A DNA stretch of 64,000 nt, taken from NCBI GenBank assembly GCA_025201365.1, contig JAIXMF010000011.1, positions 558,001 through 622,000 of the forward strand. The letters run 5' to 3'. The translations under genes and the position numbers were made by a program. The notes beneath the pieces are model-generated. The model was not told where the DNA came from and searched no databases. It saw nothing but the letters and a program-made list of their open reading frames with translations. The stretch comes from Syncephalis plumigaleata (lineage: Eukaryota; Zoopagomycota; Zoopagomycetes; Zoopagales; Piptocephalidaceae). This document shows, piece by piece, positions 48,406 through 59,578 of this stretch (position 1 is the stretch's first letter; each line of letters starts with the position of its first letter).

Positions 48406-48544
48406 AATAAATCGAGTCATTTTATCCGCATTACAATTCATTACAAATAATGTCTGAATAGATTAAATAAGCATCATCATCATCATCATTTACTATTATA
48501 AATTATTACATTTGCACAAGTGTCTACTATAATGGAATGAGCGC

Positions 48545-50070
48545 CTAATAGTAATCAGCATCGTAATCTTCATCTTCATCATCGTCATATTCATCTAGTA
48601 TAACAACAGTAACAGCAATGGTTACTACATGTCATCTATTTCTGTATATCCAAATAGTTACCTGATTCATTCTCATACTCGCTTTCATCTTCATTCTCCT
48701 CTGGATAATCATTGGCATAATGATCTTCCGCTATAGAGTAAGTAAACAGCTAATTAGTAATAATTGTATAATAAGATAAGTGTAGTAACATTACCATTGG
48801 AATCCTCACTTTCCGATGACTCTTCCTGATTATCCGAATCGAATCCATTCTCGCCAAATGCCTCCTTATCGACTGCATCTAACCAGATCCTATAATACAT
48901 CGATCAATAACATGTATCCTATTGTTTTATGGGAACTTCTTACAAAGTAGCCGCATGAGCAGGATTGTGTTGAATAGGTCGAATGTCATCGTAATAGAAA
49001 TCGTATACGAATTCACTCTCTTCCGGTACAGGTATATCATTGACTATTAACATGACAGTGTTACTATTATAATTGATATACTCAGTCTATCATGTATAAA
49101 AAGACTTACGCGTAAGATGATCTCGTAGTAGAGCAATGAAACTATTCATATCATCGGGCATTCCATCTTCTCCTTCTTCTTCCCCTTCTTGCTTTTCTTT
49201 ATTCAATTCATCCGCTACTAGTGCACGTCGTAACTTTCACGACGAATACGCTCTGATTCCATTGCTGTGCTATCTGATTGTTGTTGTTGTTGTTGTTGTT
49301 CACGAACTGCGTCATATAACTGGAATGCCGGTGAACCCACCCTACTACCGGGAACACTATCACTAATAGTTCGTGCGATATTCTTTGGCATAACCTTGAA
49401 GCGAGGTTGAATCTAATTAATCACATCTAGAGTTATTTATACTATTACTCGTATCAATGGTAATGTATACAATATACATACTACTTGATTGTCATCTGTT
49501 GTAGCAGTAGCAGCAGTAGCAGTAGCAGATAGCTTTTGAACTACTAATAGACGGTGTTTTATTACTACTCGATGAAGCACACACGACTACAGGTGGCATT
49601 GCAGTTTTTGTCGTGTCGCTCATGTTCATTCAACAGTTGTGTTGTCACTTCTCTCTATATCGTATAGGTAAATAGATGCATCTATGAATTACTCGAACAG
49701 TACAATGATCCATCGCTTACCGTCAATCGATTTAATTGTGCCTCTTCTGGTGCTGGACACTTTTAACCAGTCTAAACATACGCGGACTAGACACTAATTT
49801 ATGGAATTACTATTCAATACCTGTAATACTATATAGAAGTATAGTTCACTACACTGTCGGTCAATATGCCGTTTCTTTCCATAATCATTATTCTCAGTAT
49901 TCACGTCTAGAATGAGTAGTATAGTAGTAATAATCTAGGTTAACTATGATAATACGTGTCAGTATTTATATATTAACATACATAGTGCATCTACTGGATC
50001 CTCGTTTCTCTTCCTTTAATACGAAGAATAGTACGCGAGAGTTAGATGAAGAGGACAACGACGACGACAT
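48545..50070 (-). CDS. IWR1: Iwr1/SLC7A6OS-family RNA polymerase II nuclear-import factor
   Basis: Iwr1 binds assembled RNA polymerase II and directs its nuclear import. The start at 50070 gives MSSSS then SRV-ILRIK and RKRNEDPVDALC, the family N-terminus, but with two single-base phase shifts (near 50013 and 50022). The middle includes APEEAQLNRLTREVTTQL and KVMPKNIARTISDSVPG. The diagnostic C-terminal part reads EESEFVYDFYYDD, then an acidic run, YANDYPEENEDES, ending DEYDDDEDEDYDADYY. The Y-x-Y-D-x-Y-Y box and the acidic N-x-Y-P-E-E-E-type box are the family hallmarks. The gene is divergently paired with RPN12, with 243 bp between the ATGs. Confidence 0.75.
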
Positions 50071-50313
50071 GATGAATAAGGTCGCGCAAACACGTATTAT
50101 AGAAAAAAAGAAAACGTCCTAGTAGAATTTCATTTTGTATACATTGACAATACTCATATAACAATGATGATTATCCACGTGATTATATCTCGAATGCGTC
50201 ATTGGTTGTATGATGACAAACAAGTACTACTTCGTGCGTTTATCTTATTCTTGATATTTCCTTACCTTTATTCCTTATATTATCTCTACAACCAATTAGC
50301 AATACGATTCTCC
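50071..50313. promoter_or_regulatory. 243-bp shared divergent promoter, IWR1 / RPN12
   Basis: The short gap between two start codons on opposite strands implies a bidirectional promoter. I see no clear TATA box, consistent with the housekeeping nature of both genes. An earlier in-frame ATG for RPN12 at 50164 would add a hydrophobic stretch atypical of the family. Confidence 0.45.
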
Positions 50314-51492
50314 ATGGCAGATCAGCGTGCACACATCACCGGGCAGCTTGAACAGCTCAAAGCAGAACTAGGCTCTGCTAACTTCGATCCACAAAAGAGC
50401 GGTTCACTACTTTCTCAGCTCAAGGTGAGTAGAAGGACAAGCAAGAGAGAGAAAGAGAGAGATAAAGACATCATCAGAGCAATGATGATGACTATCCCTA
50501 TTCGCGATAATACTAATCATAAGATAGGTTGGCCTAGCTGAATTATCGTTATTGGCACCTGATAGCAATCAGAATAACGTGCAAGATCTTGTATTAGGAC
50601 GTAAGTCACTTATTAATAACACGTATGCGAGTGCATATCGTAATTAATCCTATTGACATACGTGTTATACAATATAATAGGTGAAGTATTGGAGACAGGC
50701 GCACAATGGAGTATTCGAGCACGAGACACGCCATCGTTTGAGCGATACTTTTCTCAGTTAAAAGTGTACTACACTGATTTTGAGTAAGTAATAACAGTAG
50801 TCGTTGTAATAATTGCTAATAAATGATTGCTATATGATGATTAGAAAACTCTTACCGGAATCACCTAACAAGTATCCATTGATTGGACTCAATCTATTGC
50901 GTCTTCTTTCACAGCAACGAATCGATGAATTCCATTTAATGTTGGAGACCATTGATCCACAAATTATGCGTGAAAACCCGTATATTAGACATCCAATTGC
51001 TTTGGAGCAAAATCTAATGGAAGGCAGCTACAATCGCGTATTAGCATCTCGTAAGACATTCCTGGTCCGGAATATGCATATTTCATGGAAATACTAGAGA
51101 ATACCATTCGGTAAATAGAAAATATATGCATATTATTCATATGTGCGTGGATACTAATCTATTATACGATTGTAGTGATGAGATTGCTTCAGGTATGGAG
51201 AAGCCTATAACAGTCTATCCATGAACGATGCTGCTCAATTACTTTCCATCAAGAGTTTACCGGAATTATCGGCATTTGCTACTGAGGTGAGTGTTCTACA
51301 TGTCATTAATCGATCATTCATAATGATGTCTCTAATCAATACGCGTGCATGTCATTAGCGAAAATGGAAGGTTAATCCATCAGAGCAAAAGATAGATTCA
51401 CCACTACAGACAGTGGTACGGAGGCTGTACCCGTGGAGGCAATCGTGGATCAGATTCTACGCTATGCACGAGAACTGGAGACTATTGTTTAA
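50314..51492 (+). CDS. RPN12: 26S proteasome lid subunit Rpn12/PSMD8
   Basis: This is the proteasome regulatory lid subunit of the CSN8/PSMD8/eIF3K fold. The start at 50314 gives [19 protein letters not shown]. Conserved blocks are [104 protein letters not shown] and the terminal [13 protein letters not shown]. About seven exons are present. The phase shifts near 51064 between KTFL and [15 protein letters not shown], and at one or two later sites near the 3' end. Length and block order fit the family. AATAAA occurs at 51507-51512. Confidence 0.93.
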
Positions 51493-51506
51493 ATGAATTG
51501 AATGGA

Positions 51507-51512
51507 AATAAA
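51507..51512 (+). terminator. AATAAA poly(A) signal, RPN12
   Basis: The hexamer lies 15 bp after the stop, in the gap to the convergent CAP gene. Confidence 0.45.
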
Positions 51513-51632
51513 TCCATAGTATTCTTTTTCGTTTGCTTCTGGCTATTCAATTAATGTATTATTTATTACGACATGAATACTGCCTATATCAATCAACTTT
51601 GCTTCACTCTTATAATAATGCAGAGGGCCAGC

Positions 51633-52115
51633 CTAGCATCTGGGCATATTTCTACTAAGATGCGGATTATAGCCAAAGTCTTGCGTCCAATACTTGCTTC
51701 CTCGCGAGCTCATGCTCATACCATGACCCATATGCGTATACTTGCCAAGCATATTGGCACGATGATCCGGCGATTGAATCCATGAATGGGTGACCGTTTC
51801 CTCGTCAGGCTGACCGAAGGCGACATTCTCCGCGGCACCAATCCAGCTCACGCCCTCAGCGCGGAATCGTTGCAATAGTCCTCCCTCGCCCGGCAGAATA
51901 TGTGACATCGTGTTGTATTTTGCCTGTAGGTCGCTATGTTTCTGCGCGGCTTCATTCAGGCCAGCATCGATGGAGAGCGGTGGTCGTCCCTGACTAATGC
52001 GGAACTCATTGACGAGACAGGCTAGCTTGATGATATCGCCATCGGCTTGCACGATGTTGCCACCATTGATTGCCAGAATCAACACGACGATACTAGAGAT
52101 AATTTGATGCTTCAT
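51633..52115 (-). CDS. secreted single-domain CAP (SCP/PR-1) protein
   Basis: A single exon encodes 160 residues with no frameshift. The signal peptide is MKHQIISSIVVLILAINGG, cleaved near VQADG. The CAP domain reads LACLVNEFRISQGRPPLSI, NEAAQKHSDLQAKYNTMSH, GAAENVAFGQPDEETVTHSW, SPDHRANMLGKYTHMGHGM and SKYWTQDFGYNP. The His, Glu, Glu and His positions of the CAP cavity are present. It is closest in wording to the repeats of the four-CAP protein at 29 kb (MSH, ENV.FG, YTH.G, YWTQ.FG), so the two probably share a recent ancestor. It is the cleanest member of the local family. Confidence 0.9.
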   Translation of the reverse strand: MKHQIISSIVVLILAINGGNIVQADGDIIKLACLVNEFRISQGRPPLSIDAGLNEAAQKHSDLQAKYNTMSHILPGEGGLLQRFRAEGVSWIGAAENVAFGQPDEETVTHSWIQSPDHRANMLGKYTHMGHGMSMSSRGSKYWTQDFGYNPHLSRNMPRC

Positions 52116-53104
52116 AATGACGATAATATCTTGACAAGTGTAGAAGCGATGGGCTAATGGAGCATTGATCGCTGTGAATTAACCAAGTGAATAGTGCGCT
52201 ATTATGATGATGATACTATGATGCTATCAATTGACTATGGAATACGGGAAACAAACAAATCGTGTAATACTAGCGTTTATTTAAATGTGTATTAACCAAT
52301 TAACGAGATTAATAATGACCAAGAGTAATGGTAATGATGATGATGATGATGATGATGATGTAGCATAGCAACATAGTAACATCACCAAGTGACTCGTGGT
52401 TACCTTAAATTAGAAAATGTTGTATGTTCATATAGTAATTTAAGGGTAATTGAAAGTTGGTAAGCCTTTGGTTTATTGCTTTAGCATTTGTCGGTAATGA
52501 TTCGTTGTTAATCGATGCTATTCTTACCGAATATGGATTAGTGTAATTTAATATTCGGATCCATTTACCTTATTCTTGGCTTATGTTTCAATGATACCGT
52601 ATAGTCTTGCGCGTATACTTTATTCCTACGATGTTATCTACTCTTATATTAACGTTGTCATTGTTGTATATAGTTAGTGTCTTAGTAACATATTCATTGA
52701 TTGCTAGTAGGACGTTAATGTCCATAAAGTACGAGAGTACGAAATGAAAACATTTTATCTTTGTTGGTAGAAAGAAGAAGGGCTTGGGACATCATCTTTG
52801 TCATTGCTAGCCTATACACCATCAAATGATTGCATAGGAGGCATCATACTAATATAGAATAAAGAAATGCTATGCTTATTATTGAGTATATGTATACGAT
52901 TCTATACATTCAAGTAAACAAGAAATAAACATGACAATAATACTTGAATGTCCGTAAATGAATCCGTTCAAGTAGTTTCTAGTGACTTGACCATGTTTCA
53001 ACACCTTAAACATTGTATCATATACAGGATCATTTTCATTAACGGTCTAACTAGACGGGCTTATACCTTGATTATGATTATGATTACGATTGCCCTTGTT
53101 CAAC
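52116..53104. other. intergenic, no gene seen
   Basis: AT-rich spacer with a GAT repeat at 52334-52360. It contains the CAP upstream region and the leader of the F-box gene. Confidence 0.5.
52334..52360. repeat. (GAT)n microsatellite
   Basis: Nine tandem trinucleotides upstream of the CAP gene. Confidence 0.9.
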
Positions 53105-54702
53105 ATGTACTACGCAACGATAGAATCAACTCTGGCCATACTACCACTCACCGATGAAGACTACATCATTACATGTTCGATCAAAAGGATTTATTGGCAC
53201 TAGAATGCACCAGTCACGGTATGCGACATGTACTACAACGATCGGACGTGTATTGGCGTATGCGATATGAACGATGCTTCCATTGGCGATGGGTCGATAA
53301 TGAGTACGGGTTTCTCCTTTGGTTGCGTAACCTCGAGTGGAGAAGGCATGGTCGTCCGAGTAGATCGACTGTGGACATTGTGCGTACACGTTACAACGGA
53401 TGCGAGGCATTCCGCGGATTATGCTGGCGACTGGCTTACGAACGACGTATGGAGGTCGAGTCGAATATTCGTAATGGACGCTTTGAAAAACGCCGATTTA
53501 CAATGCCGCATACGGAATGCTCGGGATTTGGACGACATAAAGAGCAAAGTGCCTCTGGTGTATTTCGTCAGGTGGCCGGCTACGACGACGTCACTACAGC
53601 GGGATTCGCTTTCATACGACCCTATGAAGCAACGAATGGTCGTGTCGTACTCGACGATAGTGTTATCCCCGCGGGTGCACCACTTAAACTTGATCGTCAT
53701 TCTCTTCTCTCTCGTGGTAGATCCACGTACAAGTCAAGCACCGTGTTGGATACTGGCCATTATACTATTCTCGTTGTTCGCGGTGCCATTCTGGCTAGGC
53801 CAACCTACATGGCGGTAGTGATTGTTGTTGGATCACGATAACTGTTGGGGATTACATCAAACCACCGTATATACTATCCACTCATGGACGATGGATATTA
53901 TTTGCGTTGACCGAGGATAATGATAATCAATGGCATCATCATCATCATCATCACCATCAAACACGCTACTTTCTCGGTAATCTCGAGACAGCCGAGCAAA
54001 TCGAGTTGAAACACGGCGGTCCCACACCGGTGTTCATTGAGATTGCCGATGATAAGAGTGCATTGTGTACACGCGCGGTCATCGTGTAACGGACTACAAG
54101 TTTCGATGGGCGCTCATTCAGTATACGTCGTCGTTGTCGTCGTCGTCATCGGAGAGTAGCAGACGAGAGATGGTGTGCAATAGTAGTTTCGAAACTGTGA
54201 CAGACGTCGAGATAGAACGAGTGGCACGACTGGGTCCGGGCTACGTCAGTGTCATTGCAAGGAGATGTTTGGCATCACCTCGCTGATGCTTATCCACTCG
54301 ACGGAAACATCCGCGAAACAAAAGGCATGTATTTGTGCGTGCACGCGCGGCATTTCGACTCACACGACTATCCGCGCTATTAAGCTACTCCTCACATTAT
54401 GGCGTGGTTAACTTGACCACAGGGGAAACGATATACGCGATAAACTACCTTGACGGTGTGGAGGATTTTCGTCCTGTCCTTGGCACTTGTGGTATTACGA
54501 CCGACACCTACGCGATAGAACACTCGTTGACATTCGTAGCGGTAAACCGATAGCAACACCGGATGACGTGCAATCCATTGATGCAGTATATTTTAACGCT
54601 GCGCCGACATTCCTTTGGGTGAGTACCGATTTCGAATCGGCCATCACCATGATTGACTACACTCGTCCATCGGTCGAGCACTCGTCTCCACAGCTCGTAT
54701 AA
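53105..54702 (+). CDS. second F-box / beta-propeller-like protein, frame-disrupted
   Basis: The start MYYATIESTLAILPLTDEDYI matches an F-box opening. After a one-base phase change (near 53163) it continues FDQKDLLALECTSHGMRHVL, SDVYWRMRYERCFHWRW and GLCWRLAYERRM, the layout seen after F-boxes in such proteins. The rest is beta-rich: RYFLGNLETAEQIEL, TDYKFRWALIQYTSS, GVVNLTTGETIYAI, DIRSGKPIA and NAAPTFLWVSTDFES. At least four phase changes are needed to read through, more than in neighbouring genes, so it could be a decaying copy rather than only an assembly problem. A His run (53935-53955) comes from CAT repeats. The architecture resembles the gene at 17176-18782. Confidence 0.5.
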
Positions 54703-55212
54703 TAGCATTACAATAGAATTGTATATTAGTAATAATTATAGTTATTAATACATTAATTCCATCATGCATGATGTACGTTCAAGTTATCTGCTATCAATGT
54801 TATTAAGCTGCGTTTCATGTTACTATCATTTGTTTGATCTTGAATGATTTAATCATGTATTGAACCCGATCCTTTAACCCGTTTTGCTAGTAGCACACAC
54901 ACTTTATACGTTATACCTTGTCTAAAATCAAATGACATTGGTCATTCATTTCATTCAACATGTACCCGTTCATATGTTATGTAACATTGTATCAGCATGT
55001 ACAAGGTATAATTGACCTTCTTATGAATGTATTCATTATCTCGTGATATTGCATAGAATCATTACAAGCAATCGTCAATAAAAAGCCCACGTATTATCTT
55101 GCTGATCCCATTTCATTGTCATTTATTCACTACGTATATCCGAATTTAGATGCTGGACATCTAATTACATACAATCATAACAAATCAAATCAAATCTACC
55201 ATAGTTGATAAA
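54703..55212. other. intergenic
   Basis: AT-rich spacer between the F-box-like gene and a CAP gene on the same strand. I see nothing coding. Confidence 0.5.
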
Positions 55213-55855
55213 ATGAAGTGGCTCATTACTTTTATTATTGCGACAGTAGTAATTCTCATATCCGAGATGACTATTGCACTTGACACGGAAAAGATGTTAT
55301 GTCTAGTGAATGCTGCGCGTACCAAGAACGGAAAGAACCACTCCTAATGGCATCATGCCTCAATGATTCCGCACAACGTCATAGCAATAATATGTCACGA
55401 CAAAGATCGATGCGACATCTACTACCAGGTGAACCACAATTGTCAACGCGTATCAACTCGTCCTGCTCGTCAGATAGTACCAGTGGATACTCAGAGAATA
55501 TCGCGTATGGCTCACGATCCGAGGAGCAGTCATGAATGTTTGGATGAACTCACCGGGTCATTACAATAACATTATGGGTGATTATACGCATTTCGGTGTC
55601 GGTAAATCCAGTAATAATGGCACGCCCTACTGGACACAGAATTTCGCCAAAGGTCTCAGCGGTGGCACCATCCCAATTGCACTGATTCCTCTTATGATTC
55701 TAGCGGTCAGGAGACATCCTATGGCAAATGACAGTTCCTCATCTAATGGTAGAAATGGAATGCGTGGTAGATCAAGCAGACATGATTCGTCATATCATTA
55801 TGATGTGTATGATGACATATTATCTGGTAGACAATATTATGGCAGTGACTACTAA
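55213..55855 (+). CDS. CAP protein with signal peptide and hydrophobic post-domain segment
   Basis: The signal peptide is MKWLITFIIATVVILISEM, cleaved near IALDT. The CAP domain has EKMLCLVNAARTKNG, LNDSAQRHSNNM, MRHLLPGEPQLSTRIN, YSENIAYGSRSEE, NVWMNSPGHYNNIMGDYTHFG and TPYWTQNFAKG. Phase changes by one base near 55340 and 55530. After the domain comes a hydrophobic stretch, TIPIALIPLMILAV, followed by RR and a long Ser/Arg/Tyr-rich hydrophilic tail (SGRQYYGSDY at the end). This would make it a type I membrane protein with a cytosolic tail, unlike the secreted members. The membrane reading is inference. The hydrophobic run is short, about 14-16 residues. Confidence 0.75.
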
Positions 55856-55908
55856 GTAGTAAAGACTAGATGGATATGATCAACATTGACATGCTGAAGA
55901 ACAGATGC

Positions 55909-55914
55909 AATAAA
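55909..55914 (+). terminator. AATAAA poly(A) signal, CAP gene at 55 kb
   Basis: The hexamer lies 54 bp after the stop, before the convergent TIM16 gene. Confidence 0.45.
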
Positions 55915-56007
55915 GCAAATAGCTGTATAATCTCATAGTATTATTTTATTGTTTCTAACATAAAAATACGCAGATAGTTTACTGCGATTTAGAAGCATTG
56001 TTCTCTT

Positions 56008-56518
56008 TTACTGCTCTGATCCTTCGGCTTTCCTCGCGTGTAATGCCATCTCCAAATCTATTCGTTCTTTGGCACGAGCAACTTTTGATTGTAAATAAAG
56101 TGTACTGCCTGCCTTTGGATCGTTCATCTTGAAGAGATGCTCATATTTCTACAAATACAAAAGTTAATATGTAATCCATATTAATGTCATTCAACTTACT
56201 TTTACTATCTCGGCCATTTCCATATCGGCTTGTACATTCAATATTTTATGTGCTTCATCCAATGTCATACCCGTTCTGCGCGTTAACGGGTCACCACCAG
56301 CACCGCCACCTTTTCCTGAGGCTGCTGCCTTCCTTGCTGCAGCATTGGCGGCTGCCTGCTTATACGCTTCAAAAAACGCTCGTCCAACAATACGCGTGCC
56401 AGTGACAAGCACGTCCACAATTACTCGAGCAGACTAATGCAACAGCCATAATTAGCAATGAATCCTATAATTGTTTATAATATGCTAATGCTGCGATCCT
56501 CCACCTCATTCTTACCAT
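56008..56518 (-). CDS. PAM16: Tim16/Pam16 J-like subunit of the mitochondrial import motor
   Basis: Pam16 is the degenerate J-protein that recruits and restrains Pam18 at the TIM23 import motor. The first coding exon is only ATG (56516-56518). The next begins [20 protein letters not shown], and [16 protein letters not shown] follows. The J-like region has [13 protein letters not shown] then [23 protein letters not shown] and [11 protein letters not shown], with the usual loss of the J-protein HPD motif. A Gly/Ala-rich linker separates the halves. Three exons are in phase with no frameshift. The total is about 125 residues, as usual for the family. Confidence 0.92.
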
Positions 56519-56716
56519 AACGAACAGCAGGAGTATTAAGACGTGGTGATCGAGCTAGGAAAAAAAGGTAGAACGGAAAAGAAGGGATTCAAGATTGCGT
56601 TGTTTTTTCTTTTGTGTTCGAATTCAGCCACTTATTCACATTCAACCGGAATCGCCTCTTGTATAAATCATACCCTTTTCCCTAACTCATATACACTATC
56701 GTTATCGCTAAACGAA

Positions 56717-58029
56717 ATGCCATTTGGTCAGGTAACAAGTTGCTTACATGGTTAATGACATTCTTATCAACTGTTACATGTCTTATGGTATTAGGTAGTT
56801 ATTGGACCGCCTGGATCAGGCAAGACAACTTATTGCTATGGAATGCAACAATTCCTAACTGGCATGAAGCGGTAATTACTTGTTTTTTATTAGTCTTACA
56901 GTAGTAGCTAGCTAATACGAATACCATTTTGGTATAGAGATGTAGCAGTTATCAATTTGGATCCAGCAAATGACAATATACCGTATGATTGCGCGTTGGA
57001 TATCTCGGAATTAATCACATTGATGACGCGATGCAATCGCTTAAACTTGGTCCAAATGGAGCGATGATGTACTGCTTAAAGTATTTGCTGACCAATTTCG
57101 ACTGGCTAGTTGAGAAATTGAAGGCATTAGGCGGTTAGTAGTGATATTGGATTATATTTCTAGGTTAATAACAAATGATAGTATAGATCGCTACTATGTA
57201 TTCGACTTTCCAGGCCAGGTAGAGTTGTACACGCACGACAACACGGTAAAACTATTGTTGATCGCCTAGAGAAGCACAACTATCGTGTAAGTGGCCAATG
57301 TCATTATTACTAGGCGTATACGATATCTAATGCTGAATCAAGTTGGCTGCAGTTCATCTAGTCGATGCTCATTATTGCACCGATCCAGCCAAGTATGTTT
57401 CCGCCTAATGGTATCGCTAAAAACGATGCTTATGCTGGAATTGCCGCACGTGAACGTATTGTCAAAGATCGATCTAGTAACGAGTTATGGCAAATTAGGT
57501 ATGTGTCATGAATGATGTAAGCATCACCATAAGTAGGAGATAGCTAATGATTGGCATGTAATGCAGATTTAATCTTGATTTCTACACGCAAGTCATGGAT
57601 CTCAGCTATTTGATGCAACAATTGGACGAGTCGCCACTCACCGCCAAGTATCGAAGACTTAATGAGGCATTGTGTGAACTAGTGGAGGATTTCGGTCTAG
57701 TTGGATTTCAACCACTTTGTATTGAGGCAAGCTATCCTATGATGTATCAGTAGATATATATCACTAATACGCATGCGCATTTATATGTATAGGATAAAAT
57801 GTCTGTGGCCAATGTGGTACAAGCGGTGGATAAGGCCAACGGTTACGTGTTCGGTGGATTAGAACTGGCGAATGAATCGATATTTGAAGTGGCCGCACGA
57901 GTTGATCATGGTGCGGACATCGTTGAACGTATGCAAGCACAGTATATCGATAATGACGGACAAGCACCGCAACTTCCAGATCTAGAGATTAAGGAACATA
58001 TGCCCACTAGTGCACCCGATGCTATTTAA
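56717..58029 (+). CDS. GPN2: GPN-loop GTPase 2
   Basis: GPN2 is a cytosolic GTPase that helps assemble and import RNA polymerases. The first exon is 15 bases (MPFGQ). It splices to [19 protein letters not shown], which holds the P-loop. [17 protein letters not shown], the LGPNG loop that names the family, [68 protein letters not shown] and [15 protein letters not shown] follow. Phase shifts of one base lie near 57020, just before the GPN loop, and near 57270 and 57400. The acidic C-terminal tail is variable in the family. Together with IWR1, 7 kb away, it gives two RNA polymerase import factors in this window. That neighbourhood is probably coincidence. Confidence 0.93.
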
Positions 58030-58340
58030 TACCAATAGGAACATTTATTAATAGTGAAATATGTCATTTGTAATGTACGTACAAATAAACGAAATATAAA
58101 GGAAAAGGAAACAACAGAAATACACAAATGTGTTGTTATTGGACAACTTGTACAGCAGCACGTGATGCAGCAGTATGCGATACTGCAAGTCAACATGTGG
58201 TCTACGCGGAAAAAAAGGAGGTTCAAGTCAAAATAGCAACGAGAAAAGGAGCAGCTAGTCGATTCATGAACCGTGTAAGTAGTGAGCACATTACATTGCT
58301 ATTAACAATAAAATGATGATGAGGAGGAAGAAGAAGAAGG

Positions 58341-58678
58341 TTAGTTACGTGCTTGTGATTGTACATAGTTGGTGAATGAACCACCGAAACCACTCAATAA
58401 TCGAGTTAGAAACATGGCGAGCAGTGCGGTAGCAAGAGCTGCGCGATAGAATACCGCGGCTAATGGTTCGCCGGGTTTTCCATTTGCTGGAACAAGCGCA
58501 GCTGCAGCGGCAATTGCTTCAAGACTAGAACGGCGTACAGCTAACTTCTTTGCCTGTGATGGATCTATCTCATTGTCTATAATGGCAGGCTTCACCGTTG
58601 TCGTATCATGATGAGCAGTTGATGTGGATGTAGTAGCAGATACTAGAACATAATCGTCCGAGTCGTAACCGTAATCCA
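58341..58678 (-). CDS. small single-pass (tail-anchored) membrane protein, unrecognised
   Basis: Start 58678 gives MDYGYDSDDYVLVSATTS, an acidic N-terminus. A Thr/Ala-rich linker and QAKKLAVRRSSLEAIAAAAA follow. One hydrophobic helix near the C-terminus (AALATALLAMFLTRLLSGFG) is followed by a short tail, TNYVQSQARN. The topology is that of a tail-anchored protein. The Gly-rich helix end recalls small mitochondrial outer-membrane proteins of the Mim/Tom class, but I see no decisive motif. It has one exon of 112 residues and no frameshift. A GATAAT repeat lies directly before the start codon (58680-58711). Confidence 0.55.
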
Positions 58679-58679
58679 T

Positions 58680-59578
58680 GATAATATGATAATATGATAA
58701 TGATAATGATAAGCAAGGTATAGCGGTGCTAGAAATAAACAAGTTCAGTATTTTTAGATTGTATATAATTGGTTGAAACAGCTCCGTCTGAATTGTAATT
58801 GCAACTGGTTGGTTATGTTGGTAGTGATAGTGGTAGTGGTGGTTGCTATAGACTATATGGAACACGAAAAGCAATAAAGGAGAATAATACGAGGGAGTAA
58901 AAGTGATGAGAGAATAAAAAATATATATGACCGGTTCTGTTTGTTTGAAGAATAAAGAAGAGAATGAGAGGATGAGGAAGGAGGGGAATGAGAAAGGATG
59001 AAGATGAGGAATCATCATATTGACCGCGTGACTACCATTTGAAACGACATACAACAAGTTGGAATGTTTACAAGTGGATCTCCCGCATTTCATCTATTGT
59101 TCCGCTCCTTAATCTAAAAATAATCGAGTATTCTCTCTTGACGAGAGGAGAGAAAGGGCTTTGACCGGTATATCATTAATAGACAATAGATACTGGAAAC
59201 GAAAACAAGTATTTACCTAACTACGCGGGTCATAGATTGATACATTGTCACAGTATTCAAGGAATAAACCCTTGTTATTGGTAGGTATATACGACTTGTA
59301 CCATTTACTAGACAAAGAAAACACTATAAATCTGCTGATCGACGATGTACAAATCATTGCAACAAGCATCTCTTCTAATCCACTGCATTTCTACTAATCG
59401 GTTCTCTACTCTACTCTACTTTACTTTGCTATTCTACTCACAGCACATTATCTCTATTGCAAGCACAAGCACAAACACACACACACACATCATTACCACA
59501 TATCGAACTGGATTCGTAGCATTCTTACTAGCATAGCAAAATCATTATCATTATTATTGTTATAATTACTCTTTCAGC
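58680..59578. other. intergenic, divergent promoter region
   Basis: No gene is supported. Hydrophobic minus-strand frames here are antisense readings of AT/GA-rich DNA. A TATAAA at 59325 is a promoter candidate for the CAP-like gene. Confidence 0.5.
59325..59330 (+). promoter_or_regulatory. TATA box candidate for the CAP-like gene at 59.6 kb
   Basis: ACTATAAATCT lies 254 bp before the start codon, in a spacer with no other coding signal. Confidence 0.35.

Noticed and set aside
55213-55855. GPI anchor at the end of the CAP protein at 55 kb
   Set aside because: The hydrophobic run is followed by a long charged tail rather than the C-terminus, so a GPI signal does not fit.
58341-59093. Reading the small membrane protein gene as a 250-residue protein starting at 59093
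   Set aside because: The extra N-terminal part is antisense low-complexity hydrophobic sequence. The acidic MDYGYDSDDY start at 58678 is more protein-like.
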